Of a stretch of DNA of 64,000 nt, positions 55,738 through 64,000 are shown in pieces. The DNA is taken from NCBI GenBank assembly GCA_019459285.1, contig JAIBEL010000067.1, forward strand, positions 1 to 64,000, written 5' to 3'. Each line of letters opens with the position of its first letter. Position 1 is the stretch's first letter. The notes beneath the pieces were generated by a model. The model ran no database searches. It worked only from the letters and a program-made list of their open reading frames with translations, and had not been told where the DNA came from. This DNA comes from Rhizobium sp. (GTDB lineage Bacteria; Pseudomonadota; Gammaproteobacteria; Burkholderiales; Thiobacillaceae). The translations under genes were made by a program, and so were the position numbers.

Positions 55738-57008
55738 GCGGGCATATTCTCGTCGTTGACGACGAAGTGGGCATTCGTGAGTTGTTATCGGAAATTCTGA
55801 CCGACGAAGGCTATGACGTGCATCTGGCGGAAAACGCCGAGGCGGCACGTGCCTTCCGCTCCCAACGCCGGCCCGACCTGGTGTTGCTCGACATCTGGAT
55901 GCCCGATACCGATGGGGTGACCTTGCTGAAGGAGTGGGCCGGCGGCGGCCTGCTCACCATGCCTGTGGTGATGATGTCCGGCCACGGCACCATCGATACC
56001 GCCGTGGAGGCCACCCGGCTCGGCGCAGCCGATTTCCTCGAAAAGCCGGTGGCGCTCGCCAAGCTGATCGATACCGTCAACAAGGCGATCAAGCGCGGCG
56101 TCGCCCTGCCCCGGCGCGCCGCCAGCATGGATTTGTCGGCGCTCGGCAAAAGTCCGTTGATCCTCGAACTCAAAAAACGCCTTTCCCAGATCGCCGGCAA
56201 TACCGCGCCCGTGATGCTGATGGGCGAACCGGGCAGCGGCTTTGAAATCTGCGCCCATTTCCTGCATCAGCCATCCACGCCGTGGGTCGAAATCAAGGAT
56301 CGTGCGCGGCTGGTATCGGATCCGCTGAGCTTCGTCGAAATGCTTGGCAGCGGCACGCTCTACCTGCCCGAGGTATGCGAACTGGCACGCCTGGAACAAA
56401 AAGGCCTGGGCTTGCTGCTCGACCGCATCGAGGGCAGCGGCGCGCGTCTGGTGTGCGCATCCAGCCGCAGTCTCGACACCATGGTCGCAGCCGGCGAATT
56501 CGACAGCCGCCTGTTCTATCGCCTGTCCAGCCTCGCCATTCAGGTGCCGCCGCTGCGCGAGCATCGCGAGGACATTCCCGAGATCGCCAACTTCATGCTG
56601 GCGCAGTTGATCGAAGCGGGCGTTTGCCCGGTGCGGCGGCTCACGACGCCGGCGCTGAACCAGTTGCGCAACTTCGACTGGCCGGGCAATCTGCCGCAGC
56701 TCAATAATGTGGTGCGCACGCTGGCGGTCACGGCGCTGTCGGGCGAGATCGATGCAGCCGACGTCAACCGCGTGCTGGCCCCGATGAAACTGTCGGCGCC
56801 TGCCGTGGCGCACGGCATTCCGCTCGACATTCCGCTGCGCGAGGCGCGCGACGCCTTCGAACGCATGTATTTCGAACACCTGATCCAGAAGGAAGGCGGC
56901 AGCATGACCCGCGTCGCCGACAAATCGGGGCTGGAGCGTACGCACCTCTACCGCAAACTGAAACAGTTGAACATCCGGCACGGGCGACGTCTTGACGAAG
57001 ACCTGTAA
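55734..57008 (+). CDS. ntrX: NtrX-like response regulator with degenerate AAA+ domain
   Basis: 424 residues, starting at a GTG that overlaps the ntrY stop. The receiver domain is intact (D53 in LLDIWMPD, K104). The central AAA+ region is degenerate: the Walker A position reads GEPGSGFE without the lysine, the GAFTGA loop that contacts sigma54 is absent, and the Walker B position reads GTLYLPEV without the aspartate. The C-terminal Fis-type HTH is present (MTRVADKSGLERTHLYRKLK). It probably acts as a DNA-binding regulator without sigma54 ATPase activity. Confidence 0.92.
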   Translation: MSGHILVVDDEVGIRELLSEILTDEGYDVHLAENAEAARAFRSQRRPDLVLLDIWMPDTDGVTLLKEWAGGGLLTMPVVMMSGHGTIDTAVEATRLGAADFLEKPVALAKLIDTVNKAIKRGVALPRRAASMDLSALGKSPLILELKKRLSQIAGNTAPVMLMGEPGSGFEICAHFLHQPSTPWVEIKDRARLVSDPLSFVEMLGSGTLYLPEVCELARLEQKGLGLLLDRIEGSGARLVCASSRSLDTMVAAGEFDSRLFYRLSSLAIQVPPLREHREDIPEIANFMLAQLIEAGVCPVRRLTTPALNQLRNFDWPGNLPQLNNVVRTLAVTALSGEIDAADVNRVLAPMKLSAPAVAHGIPLDIPLREARDAFERMYFEHLIQKEGGSMTRVADKSGLERTHLYRKLKQLNIRHGRRLDEDL

Positions 57009-57012
57009 CATG

Positions 57013-57107
57013 GTGAGGCGTAAGGCGTCAGATGTGCGGGGCACGATCCCCAGCGCAAGACGCAAAGCGCCGGTTTTCCACCGCACCCCTCTCCCCTCAC
57101 CCCTCAC
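57013..57107. repeat. degenerate heptamer arrays flanking the ntrX-trkA spacer
   Basis: Left part 57013-57040 reads GTGAGGC, GTAAGGC, GTCAGAT, GTGCGGG. Right part 57087-57107 reads CCCTCTC, CCCTCAC, CCCTCAC, the complement of GTGAGGG-type units. The right array ends 6 bases before the trkA ATG, and no ribosome binding site is visible there. It is related to the arrays at 5922 and 18843. Confidence 0.65.
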
Positions 57108-57113
57108 CGCATC

Positions 57114-58487
57114 ATGAAAATCATCATCCTGGGGGCGGGCCAGGTCGGGGCCAATCTGGCCGAGAGCCTGGTCGCCGAAAACAACGACATCACGATCATC
57201 GACCTCGACGCCGCACGCCTGGCGCTGCTGCAGGACCGCTTCGACCTGCGCACCGTGCGCGGCCACGCAGCGCATCCTTCGGTGCTGAAGCAGGCCGGTG
57301 CCGAAGATGCCGACATGCTGGTCGCGGTCACGCAAAGCGACGAAACCAACCTCGTGGCATGTCGCATCGCATCCACGCTGTTCAATGTGCCCACGCGCAT
57401 TGCGCGTATCCGTTCGAATGATTTCCTGGGTCTTGAACCAGGCTTTCTGGCAGAGCAATTCGGCGTCGATGACGTCATCAGCCCGGAGCAGGAAGTAACC
57501 GATACCCTGCGGCGGCTGATCGAGCACCCGGAAGCGCTGCAGGTACTCGATTTTGCCGACGGCAAGGTGCGCCTGATCGCAGTACGCTCATACCACGGCG
57601 GCCCGCTGGTGGGACACGAACTGCAGGAGATCAAGCGCCACATGCCGGATCTGGAATGCCGCATTCCGGCCATCTACCGACGCGACCATGGCATCGTACC
57701 CAAGGGGATCACCGTGATCGAACCGGGCGACGAGGTGTTCTTCTTGGCGCGCAAACAGGACATTCCTTCCGTCATGCGCGAACTCCGCCGCATGGAACGC
57801 CGGGTCAAGAAGGTCATGATCGCCGGCGGCGGCAACATCGGAAGGCGGCTGGCGGCACAGATCGAACGCGATTACGACGTCAAGGTGATCGACCATAACA
57901 AGAAGGTCAGCAACCTGCTGGCCGAGCAGCTTCACCATACGCTGGTACTGCAAGGCGACGCGACCGACGAGGAATTGCTGGAGCAGGAAAACATCGCTTC
58001 CATGGATGTGTTTTGTGCCCTCACCAACGACGACGAGGACAACATCATGTCGGCGCTGCTGGCCAAGCGGATGGGTGCGCACCGCGTGATTGCGCTGATC
58101 AACCGCTCGGCCTATGTCGACCTGGTGCAGGGTGGCGAAATCGACATCGCCATCTCGCCCGCGCAGGCGACGGTCGGGCCTTTGCTATCCAAGATCCGGC
58201 GCGGCGACATGGTGGCGGTGCATTCGCTGCGGCGCGGCGCGGCCGAAGTACTGGAGGTGGTGGTGCACGGCGATGCCAAGACCTCGCGTGTCGTGGGCCG
58301 GCGCATCGAAGAGATCGACCTGCCCGACGGCGCGACGATTGCCGCTATCATCCGTAACAACGACGTCATCATCGCCCACCATGACACGCTGATCGAAGCG
58401 GAAGACCATCTCATCGTGTTTGCGCTCAACAAACGCATCATTCCCAAGGTGGAAAAACTGCTCCAGGTCGGCTTCGGTTTCTTCTGA
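57114..58487 (+). CDS. trkA: Trk system potassium uptake regulatory protein TrkA
   Basis: A peripheral NAD(H)-binding gating subunit for TrkH. 457 residues with two RCK modules: MKIIILGAGQVGANLAESLV at the N terminus and VMIAGGGNIGRRLAAQIERD near residue 235, each followed by a TrkA-C domain. The stop overlaps the trkH ATG (TGATG). Confidence 0.97.
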   Translation: MKIIILGAGQVGANLAESLVAENNDITIIDLDAARLALLQDRFDLRTVRGHAAHPSVLKQAGAEDADMLVAVTQSDETNLVACRIASTLFNVPTRIARIRSNDFLGLEPGFLAEQFGVDDVISPEQEVTDTLRRLIEHPEALQVLDFADGKVRLIAVRSYHGGPLVGHELQEIKRHMPDLECRIPAIYRRDHGIVPKGITVIEPGDEVFFLARKQDIPSVMRELRRMERRVKKVMIAGGGNIGRRLAAQIERDYDVKVIDHNKKVSNLLAEQLHHTLVLQGDATDEELLEQENIASMDVFCALTNDDEDNIMSALLAKRMGAHRVIALINRSAYVDLVQGGEIDIAISPAQATVGPLLSKIRRGDMVAVHSLRRGAAEVLEVVVHGDAKTSRVVGRRIEEIDLPDGATIAAIIRNNDVIIAHHDTLIEAEDHLIVFALNKRIIPKVEKLLQVGFGFF

Positions 58488-59944
58488 TGTCCCGCATTGC
58501 CCCCGTTCTGAACGTGCTGTCCAAGGTGGTGATGCTGTTCTCCGCCACCTTTCTGCTGCCGCTGACGCTTTCCTGGCTGGTGGCCGACGGGGCACAGCGC
58601 GCCTACGACGATGCCATCATCGTCACGTTCGTCGCCGGGGCGCTCACCTGGCTTTTTACCCGGAAATCGCAGCGCGAACTGCAGACCCGTGACGGCTTTC
58701 TTCTGGTGCTGCTGGCGTGGACCAGCCTCCCAGCCTTTGCCACACTGCCACTCCTGATCTACCTGCCCCACCTTTCGTTTACCGACGCCTATTTTGAAAC
58801 GGTATCGGGCATTACCACCACGGGTTCCACTGTTCTCTCCGGCCTGGATGCGCTGCCGCTTTCCATCAACCTGTGGCGCGGCCTGCTGGTATGGTTGGGC
58901 GGCATGGGGTTGATCGTGTTGGCGGTCGCCATCCTGCCCTTGCTGGGCGTGGGAGGTATGCAGATCTACAAGGCCGAAACGCCAGGCCCGATGAAAGACA
59001 CCAAGCTCACGCCGCGCATCACGGAAACCGCCAAGGGACTGTATCTGGTCTATGTCGGCATTTCGATCGCGTGCGGGCTGTCGTTCTGGCTGGCCGGCAT
59101 GACGCCGTTCGATGCGGTCATGCACACCTTCAGTACGATGGGACTGGGTGGATTCTCTTCGCACGATGCCAGCTTCGGCTACTGGAACTCGCCGGCCATC
59201 GAGGCGGTGACGGTGGTGTTCATGCTGGCGGCCGGGATCAATTTCTCCACACACTTCCTGGCGTGGCGCCAGCGATCGATGGCCGCCTACCGAATCGACC
59301 CCGAGGTGCGCTGGTTCCTGATCGTGACGCTGGGCAGTTCGCTGCTGATCGCGATTTTTCTGAACGTCATGCACGTCTACCCTGATTTTCTTCAGGCATT
59401 GCGCTTTGCGGTGTTCAATACCGTTTCGATTGCTACGACAACCGGTTTTGCCAACACCGACTACAACCAGTGGCCTATTTTTGCTCCGCTCTGTATGCTG
59501 CTTCTGTCCTGCTTTGCCTCCTGCTCGGGCAGTACCGGCGGCGGCATGAAAATGGTGCGTGCGCAACTCCTGTTTAGGCAGGGGCGACGCGAACTGACCC
59601 GCCTGATTCATCCGGCAGCGCGGCTGCCGGTCAAGCTGGCCGGACACGTGGTGCCCAACAACGTTATCTATGCCGTACTGGCCTTTGCATTCATGTATGT
59701 GTTCGCCATCATTGCCATGACGCTTCTTATGACCGCTAGCGGGCTGGAGTTCGTCACAGCTTTTTCTGCCGTGATCGCTTCCATCAACAACACGGGTCCC
59801 GGACTGAACCAGGTGGGCCCCGCGACTACCTACGCGAGCCTCACGGACTTCCAGACCTGGATCTGCACCATTGCCATGCTGCTGGGGCGACTGGAGTTGC
59901 TTACCGTGCTTGTCGTCTTTACCCGGACTTTCTGGCGTGCCTGA
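58487..59944 (+). CDS. trkH: Trk system potassium uptake protein TrkH
   Basis: A K+ channel-like transporter. 485 residues, four pseudo-repeats of the K+ channel fold with selectivity-filter segments TTTGSTVLSG, TMGLGGFSSH, TTTGFANTDY and NNTGPGLNQV. Helices typical of TrkH surround them. Coupled to trkA by overlapping start and stop; the last 8 bases overlap the next gene. Confidence 0.97.
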   Translation: MSRIAPVLNVLSKVVMLFSATFLLPLTLSWLVADGAQRAYDDAIIVTFVAGALTWLFTRKSQRELQTRDGFLLVLLAWTSLPAFATLPLLIYLPHLSFTDAYFETVSGITTTGSTVLSGLDALPLSINLWRGLLVWLGGMGLIVLAVAILPLLGVGGMQIYKAETPGPMKDTKLTPRITETAKGLYLVYVGISIACGLSFWLAGMTPFDAVMHTFSTMGLGGFSSHDASFGYWNSPAIEAVTVVFMLAAGINFSTHFLAWRQRSMAAYRIDPEVRWFLIVTLGSSLLIAIFLNVMHVYPDFLQALRFAVFNTVSIATTTGFANTDYNQWPIFAPLCMLLLSCFASCSGSTGGGMKMVRAQLLFRQGRRELTRLIHPAARLPVKLAGHVVPNNVIYAVLAFAFMYVFAIIAMTLLMTASGLEFVTAFSAVIASINNTGPGLNQVGPATTYASLTDFQTWICTIAMLLGRLELLTVLVVFTRTFWRA

Positions 59945-60275
59945 TCCTCTGGAAAATTTCCTTGCTCTGTTGGCCAGCGGCCGCGACAGCGCGCTGCTGC
60001 GTTTTTCACTCGGCAACGAATATCTCAAACAGGGGAATGCATCGAGTGCTGCCGAGCACCTGCGCCGCGCGGTTGAGCTCGATCCGAAGTATTCCGCCGC
60101 CTGGAAATTGCTGGGCAAGGCCCTGACCGACGCCGAAGCCTGGAGCGAAGCCCTGGCGGCTTACCAGCAGGGCATCGCAGTGGCCGAAGCGCGTGGAGAC
60201 AAGCAGGCGGCGAAGGAAATGACGGTGTTTGCCCGGCGTATCGAGAAGCGGCTTGGGTTAAAATCGAACGATTGA
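59937..60275 (+). CDS. small TPR-repeat protein
   Basis: About 112 residues starting from a GTG inside the end of trkH ([15 protein letters not shown]); the ATG-initiated frame would begin 66 bases earlier. Two to three TPR-like helical repeats ([40 protein letters not shown]) and a basic C terminus. Small TPR proteins of this type occur next to yggX in some betaproteobacteria. A protein-binding adaptor is likely, with an unknown partner. Confidence 0.78.
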   Translation: MPDPLENFLALLASGRDSALLRFSLGNEYLKQGNASSAAEHLRRAVELDPKYSAAWKLLGKALTDAEAWSEALAAYQQGIAVAEARGDKQAAKEMTVFARRIEKRLGLKSND

Positions 60276-60292
60276 ATTTTCAGGAGCAGCAA

Positions 60293-60568
60293 ATGACGCG
60301 GATGGTGAATTGTGTGAAACTCGGGCGCGAAGCCGAAGGTCTGGCCTTCCAGCCGGTGCCGGGCGAGTTGGGCAAGAAGATTTTCGAGAACGTGTCGAAG
60401 GAAGCCTGGAGCGGTTGGCAGCGCCACCAGACCATGCTGATCAACGAGAACCGCCTCAACCTGGCCGACCCGCAAGCACGTACCTATTTGATGGAACAGA
60501 TGGAGCGCTACTTCTTCGGCGGCGGGAATGTCGATGCCGCGGCAGGGTACGTGCCGCCCAGCAAGTAA
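60293..60568 (+). CDS. yggX: Fe(2+)-trafficking / oxidative damage protection protein YggX
   Basis: 91 residues. Starts [17 protein letters not shown] with AGGAG six bases upstream, and contains the conserved cysteine near the N terminus and [19 protein letters not shown]. Thought to guard labile iron and Fe-S proteins. Last gene of the plus-strand run, followed by a strong terminator. Confidence 0.95.
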   Translation: MTRMVNCVKLGREAEGLAFQPVPGELGKKIFENVSKEAWSGWQRHQTMLINENRLNLADPQARTYLMEQMERYFFGGGNVDAAAGYVPPSK

Positions 60569-60584
60569 GGGGTCGTCGCACAGC

Positions 60585-60610
60585 AAAACGGGCGCCCAGG
60601 CGCCCGTTTT
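60585..60610 (+). terminator. bidirectional terminator between yggX and phoU
   Basis: An 11-bp stem AAAACGGGCGC / GCGCCCGTTTT with a CCAG loop, followed by a T-run. It sits between convergent genes and has A/T tracts on both sides, so it can end both transcripts. Confidence 0.85.
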
Positions 60611-60631
60611 TGTTGATGCGATCCCGCGCGT

Positions 60632-61333
60632 TTAGAGCACTTCTTTCTCGATCTCTTCCAGCGAGGTGTGGCGCACGTCCTTGCCCTTCACCATGTAGAC
60701 CACGTATTCCGACATGTTCTTGGCATGATCGCCCATGCGTTCGATCGCCTTGGTGACGAACAGGATGTCGATGAACACCGAAATAGTGCGCGGGTCTTCC
60801 ATCATGAAGGTGATGAGGTGGCGCAGGTTGAGGCGGAATTCCTCGTCCACCGACTGGTCCTGGCGCGCGATCTCGACCGCCTTGGTGGCGTCCAGGCGGG
60901 CAAAGCCGTCGAGCGCCTTCCGGAGCATGTCGAGCACCAGATCGGCCATGTATTTGACTTCGGAGAAGCGCGGCAGGCTGATGCGCTCGGCCTGGTGGAT
61001 CAGCCGGGCCATGCGGGCGATCTTCGCCGCCTCGTCGCCGATGCGTTCCAGATCGGTGATGGTCTTGACCACCATCATCACCATGCGCAGGTCGGAGGCC
61101 GTCGGCTGGCGGCGCGCAATGATGTGGGTGCAATCCTCGTCGATGGCCACTTCCAGCGCATTGACGTTGTGATCGTTGGCGTCCACCTGGTCGGCCAGCT
61201 TCATGTTGCCCTGGATGAGTGCCTCGATGGCGTTGGTGATCTGTTCCTCGACCAGTCCCCCCATTTTCAACACGTTGGCGCGCACGGCTTCCAGCTCGGC
61301 GTCAAACTGCTTGTAGGTGTGTTCAGTTGGCAT
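60632..61333 (-). CDS. phoU: phosphate transport system regulatory protein PhoU
   Basis: A cytoplasmic negative regulator linking the Pst transporter to PhoR signalling. 233 residues, two similar three-helix bundles with the metal-binding-type motifs ITDLERIGDEAAKIARMARL and KAIERMGDHAKNMSEYVVYM. No pst or phoBR genes are in the window, so it is separated from its usual cluster here. Confidence 0.96.
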   Translation of the reverse strand: MPTEHTYKQFDAELEAVRANVLKMGGLVEEQITNAIEALIQGNMKLADQVDANDHNVNALEVAIDEDCTHIIARRQPTASDLRMVMMVVKTITDLERIGDEAAKIARMARLIHQAERISLPRFSEVKYMADLVLDMLRKALDGFARLDATKAVEIARQDQSVDEEFRLNLRHLITFMMEDPRTISVFIDILFVTKAIERMGDHAKNMSEYVVYMVKGKDVRHTSLEEIEKEVL

Positions 61334-61362
61334 CGTGTTGACCCCTCAATAATCCACTTTTC

Positions 61363-61368
61363 ATTATA
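61363..61368 (-). promoter_or_regulatory. putative -10 box of phoU
   Basis: A perfect TATAAT on the minus strand about 30 bases before the phoU ATG. The -35 region 17 bases further (TGTAAG) is a poor match, and no clear Pho box is visible. Confidence 0.4.
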
Positions 61369-61404
61369 GGCTTCGTATTATGACGCTTACATGTACGGAA
61401 GGTT

Positions 61405-61908
61405 TCAGCGCGTACTGAAGGGTAGGGCGTAATGCACCCCGTCGATCTCGAGGTAAAGGGTCCAGTCGCGTCGTCCGCTGACGCATACCGGCAATGTCAC
61501 GCTTGAAACAAAAGTGTCATTGTCGGACGGATGCAGGTCATAGCGGTTGAACCCCATTTCCATGCCGTTCATCTGGAACTCGGCGCTCACCCGTGTCGCC
61601 CCCGGCGCGTTGACGCTGAACCGGAACGCTTCCAGCGGTTTGGGGTGGGCCGAAAAATATGCCGTTACCGTGGCGCCGTGGTGGCTGAAGCGGCAGCCTG
61701 CTACCGGATCGGTACATGCGACAGCCTGTGCTTCGGCCGGGCGATTCAGCCAGTAACCGGCCACTGCGATCGCTGCCAGAACGCCGATCAACAGCAGCGG
61801 TACCAGCACCCGCATGGGGTACGCCGCCAGACGTTTATGCCCTTCAGGGTGTTTATGCCCCTCAGGGTACTCGCCCTGCGGGCGGTCTTGGCGCAGCACC
61901 CGCTTCAT
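61405..61908 (-). CDS. membrane-anchored protein of unknown function
   Basis: About 167 residues from ATG 61908, which overlaps the Nudix-ThiE stop (ATGA); an ATG at 61914 is also possible. A cytoplasmic N terminus with a duplicated His-rich stretch ([12 protein letters not shown]), one membrane helix ([20 protein letters not shown]), and a periplasmic domain ending [20 protein letters not shown]. Two cysteine pairs are possible ([14 protein letters not shown]). No family recognised. Confidence 0.7.
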   Translation of the reverse strand: MKRVLRQDRPQGEYPEGHKHPEGHKRLAAYPMRVLVPLLLIGVLAAIAVAGYWLNRPAEAQAVACTDPVAGCRFSHHGATVTAYFSAHPKPLEAFRFSVNAPGATRVSAEFQMNGMEMGFNRYDLHPSDNDTFVSSVTLPVCVSGRRDWTLYLEIDGVHYALPFSTR

Positions 61909-62846
61909 GTCCATGCCCCGCGTAGCAGCGCTACGCCGTGGGCGCCGCGCGACTGCGCCAACGCCACGTCCTCGCGTCCCAGTCCGCCCAGGCCATACAC
62001 TGGAATGGGGCTGGCCGCGGCGAGCGTCGAAAAGGCTTTCCAGCCCAGCGTGGTGGCGCCCGGGTGCGTCAACGTTGGCAACACCGGCGACAGCAGCGCG
62101 AAATCGGCGCCGAGCGTGGCAGCCTGCGCCAGTTCGGCGCCGTCGTGGCACGACACGCCAACCCATTCGCAGTCGGGGCGCGTCGTCAGCCGGACGGCGG
62201 CGGACGAATCGAGATGAATGCCGTCGGCCCCCGCGGCGCGCACCAGGTCCAGCGGGCCGTTGACCAGCACGCGAGCGCCATGCAAACGCGCGCGACGCAC
62301 GGTCTCGCGCGCGAGGTGCAGGCGCACCTCGTCCGGCAGCGTTTTGTCGCGCAACTGGATCAGCCGCAGGCCGTTGGCGAGCGCTACATCCAGACGGGCC
62401 AGGAAGGTGTCCACGCCGAGCGACTCGGCGTGCGAAATCCCCAGCACCGCGGGTAGCGAGAGCACCTTCACGATCGGGAAATTGGCCGGCAGCAGCGGCG
62501 TCACCTCAACCGCGTCGGGCAACTGCCAGGAGAATACCTGGCCCTCGTGCGGATGCGGCGTACCTTGCCATTCGAACACACGGAAAAAATTCAGCCGCAC
62601 GGTGGCGTGGGGGTATTCGAATACGCGTGTGATCCAGCGGCAGGCACGGGTGACGACGATCCCCAGTTCCTCGTGCAGTTCGCGCGCCAAGGTGGCGTCC
62701 AGCGATTCGCCCGGCTCCACCTTGCCGCCGGGGAATTCCCAGTAGCCAGCATAGGCCTTGCCCGCCGGCCGCTGCGCCAGCAGCACGCGGCCGTCGGGCT
62801 GGGTGAGCACTGCCGCGGCGACTTCAGTGATAGGGGGTGGGCTCAT
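61905..62846 (-). CDS. fusion of Nudix hydrolase (MutT-type) and thiamine-phosphate-synthase-like domain
   Basis: 313 residues. The N-terminal Nudix domain has the box [20 protein letters not shown] with EELG immediately after, suggesting 8-oxo-dGTP cleavage. The C-terminal TIM-barrel (residues about 130-310) resembles ThiE/Ten[50 protein letters not shown]. This fusion is known in several proteobacteria, sometimes annotated mutT. The start at 62846 overlaps the ATPase stop. Whether the ThiE part is catalytic is not clear. Confidence 0.9.
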   Translation of the reverse strand: MSPPPITEVAAAVLTQPDGRVLLAQRPAGKAYAGYWEFPGGKVEPGESLDATLARELHEELGIVVTRACRWITRVFEYPHATVRLNFFRVFEWQGTPHPHEGQVFSWQLPDAVEVTPLLPANFPIVKVLSLPAVLGISHAESLGVDTFLARLDVALANGLRLIQLRDKTLPDEVRLHLARETVRRARLHGARVLVNGPLDLVRAAGADGIHLDSSAAVRLTTRPDCEWVGVSCHDGAELAQAATLGADFALLSPVLPTLTHPGATTLGWKAFSTLAAASPIPVYGLGGLGREDVALAQSRGAHGVALLRGAWT

Positions 62847-63682
62847 TTTTTTCCGGCCCAGTCGCGCGCGAACTGCCACGCCACCCGGCCATTGCGTGCG
62901 CCGCGTCCGAGCGACCATTGCAGCGCGGCGCGCTCGAAGCCATCGTCGGCAGACACGCCCAGCGTCTCCACCCAGTGCCGTGCGATGGCGAGATAGGTGT
63001 CCTGGTCCATGCTGTGAAACGGCACCCACAGCCCGAAGCGGTCGGACAACGAGATCTTTTCCTCGGTCGCCTCGCCCGGATGCACCTCGCCTCCGAGGTG
63101 GCGGGTCTCCAGGTTTTCCGCCATGTATTCCGGCATCAGATGGCGGCGATTGCTGGTGGCGTAGATCAGCACATTGTCCGACGGGCCGGCCAGCGAGCCG
63201 TCGAGCGCGGCCTTGAGGCTGGCGTAACCCGGTTCGTGCTCGGCAAAGCTGAGGTCGTCGATGAAGACGATGAAGCGGTAATCGGCATCCGCCAGCAGGT
63301 CGAACAGATCGGGGAGATGTGGCAAACCGGCCTTGTCCACTTCGATCAGGCGCAGGCCCCTGGGCGCGTACTTGGCATGCACGGCCTTCACCAGCGAGGA
63401 TTTGCCGCAGCCGCGCGCACCAGTCAGCAGCACATTGTTGGCGGGTTTGCCGGTGACGAACTGGCGCGTGTTGGCGTCGACCCGCTGCTTCTGCTCGTCG
63501 ATCGCCAGCAGATCCTTCAGCGCCACGCGTTGCGGGTGCAGAATCGGCTTGAGTTCGCCTGTCTGCGCGGCCCAGCGCGTGGCGCGGATGGTTTTCCAGT
63601 CGAGGCCATGGCCAGCGGCGGGACTGTCGAGGCGGTCGAGCAGCCGCTCGATGCGGGGAAGGAGGGTGGCGAGATCGGTCAT
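62843..63682 (-). CDS. DUF815-family AAA+ ATPase
   Basis: 279 residues. Walker [11 protein letters not shown] (near residue 90), Walker [11 protein letters not shown], sensor region [15 protein letters not shown], and [13 protein letters not shown]. This is the DUF815 family of AAA+ proteins, cytoplasmic and of undefined function. It begins the three-gene coupled unit with the Nudix-ThiE fusion and the membrane-anchored protein. Confidence 0.9.
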   Translation of the reverse strand: MTDLATLLPRIERLLDRLDSPAAGHGLDWKTIRATRWAAQTGELKPILHPQRVALKDLLAIDEQKQRVDANTRQFVTGKPANNVLLTGARGCGKSSLVKAVHAKYAPRGLRLIEVDKAGLPHLPDLFDLLADADYRFIVFIDDLSFAEHEPGYASLKAALDGSLAGPSDNVLIYATSNRRHLMPEYMAENLETRHLGGEVHPGEATEEKISLSDRFGLWVPFHSMDQDTYLAIARHWVETLGVSADDGFERAALQWSLGRGARNGRVAWQFARDWAGKK

Positions 63683-63818
63683 CCGCAGATTCTAGCCGCT
63701 GGCTTAGGAAAAATTTAGGTTTCCGCTAGCAAAGACTTATCAATGCGCCTTGGGCAATCCGCCTAAGCTCCCTTCCGTCCGGATGCATGTGCAGCCGGCG
63801 AACCAGGAAGGAGAGAAC

Positions 63819-64000
63819 ATGAACACATCCATGAAAATCGCAGGTGCGCTCGTCGCCGGCCTCATTCCCCTCGCGGCCTGGGCCCAGGGGGATGACGCTG
63901 AAATTCGCCATGGCCGCTATCTGATCCAGACGTCCGGATGCAACGATTGCCATACCCCGGGCTACATGCAAAAAGACGGGCAGGTGGCGGAATCCGAATG
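63819..64000 (+). CDS. c-type cytochrome, 5' part (cut by window end)
   Basis: The first 60 codons only. AAGGAG lies 7 bases before the ATG. A signal peptide (MNTSMKIAGALVAGLIPLAA, cleaved near WAQ) is followed by GRYLIQTSGCNDCHTPGYM with a CNDCH haem-binding motif. It is a periplasmic mono- or multihaem cytochrome; the family cannot be decided from this fragment. Confidence 0.85.
   Translation, partial: MNTSMKIAGALVAGLIPLAAWAQGDDAEIRHGRYLIQTSGCNDCHTPGYMQKDGQVAESE

Noticed and set aside
55785-57527. 580-codon minus-strand open frame opposite ntrX and trkA
   Set aside because: Antisense shadow; no ribosome binding site or domain seen, and it crosses a gene boundary.
58112-60118. 668-codon minus-strand open frame opposite trkH
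   Set aside because: Shadow of trkA/trkH; the translation is low in hydrophobic residues and matches no family.

Overview
The window looks like a chromosomal segment spanning the replication origin of a GC-rich betaproteobacterium. The likely neighbourhood is Nitrosomonadales/Hydrogenophilales (Thiobacillus-like), but genus level is inference from gene content and protein style only. The main reasons are the order atpIBEFHAGDC, then glmU-glmS, the block rpmH-rnpA-yidC-mnmE next to dnaA-dnaN-gyrB without recF, and the block rsmB-DUF4390-ntrY-ntrX-trkA-trkH. No tRNA, rRNA, insertion sequence, prophage or CRISPR array was seen.

Layout. 25-5.4 kb (mostly minus strand): glmU-glmS, an OmpA-family protein, and an orphan response regulator facing an orphan Hpt protein. 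5.5-12.6 kb: the complete F0F1 ATP synthase operon. 12.7-18.8 kb: parB-parA-rsmG-mnmG and an Uup-type ABC-F protein. 18.9-22.3 kb: the 5-oxoprolinase genes pxpB-pxpC-pxpA and a PAS-GGDEF cyclase. 22.4-27.6 kb: a DEAD-box helicase, an ABC exporter, and a cytochrome c'/b561 pair. 27.7-36.6 kb: mnmE-yidC-rnpA-rpmH on the minus strand and dnaA-dnaN-gyrB on the plus strand. Three perfect DnaA boxes lie around dnaA and three parS palindromes lie 12-16 kb away, so this is the oriC/ParABS domain. Genes run mostly away from dnaA on both sides, as expected for leading-strand bias.

36.8-43.3 kb is the accessory part. A Crp/Fnr-type regulator is divergent from a periplasmic PDC/Cache-like protein, a DASS-type anion transporter with unusual signature motifs, a 795-residue PHP/DUF3604-like putative metallohydrolase, and a ModA-like binding-fold protein without a signal peptide. 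This is the best candidate for an undescribed system: regulated sensing, uptake and intracellular hydrolysis of an unknown anionic compound.

43.4-64 kb returns to household genes: LysM protein-dprA-smg-topA-small receiver-like protein (minus), def-fmt-htpX-rsmB-DUF4390-ntrY-ntrX-trkA-trkH-TPR-yggX (plus), then phoU, a membrane-anchored protein, a Nudix-ThiE fusion and a DUF815 ATPase (minus), and the start of a c-type cytochrome cut by the window end. Other notable signals are 7-bp repeat arrays at three gene boundaries, an NtrX whose AAA+ domain has lost its catalytic motifs, and a large potential stem-loop upstream of the response regulator.
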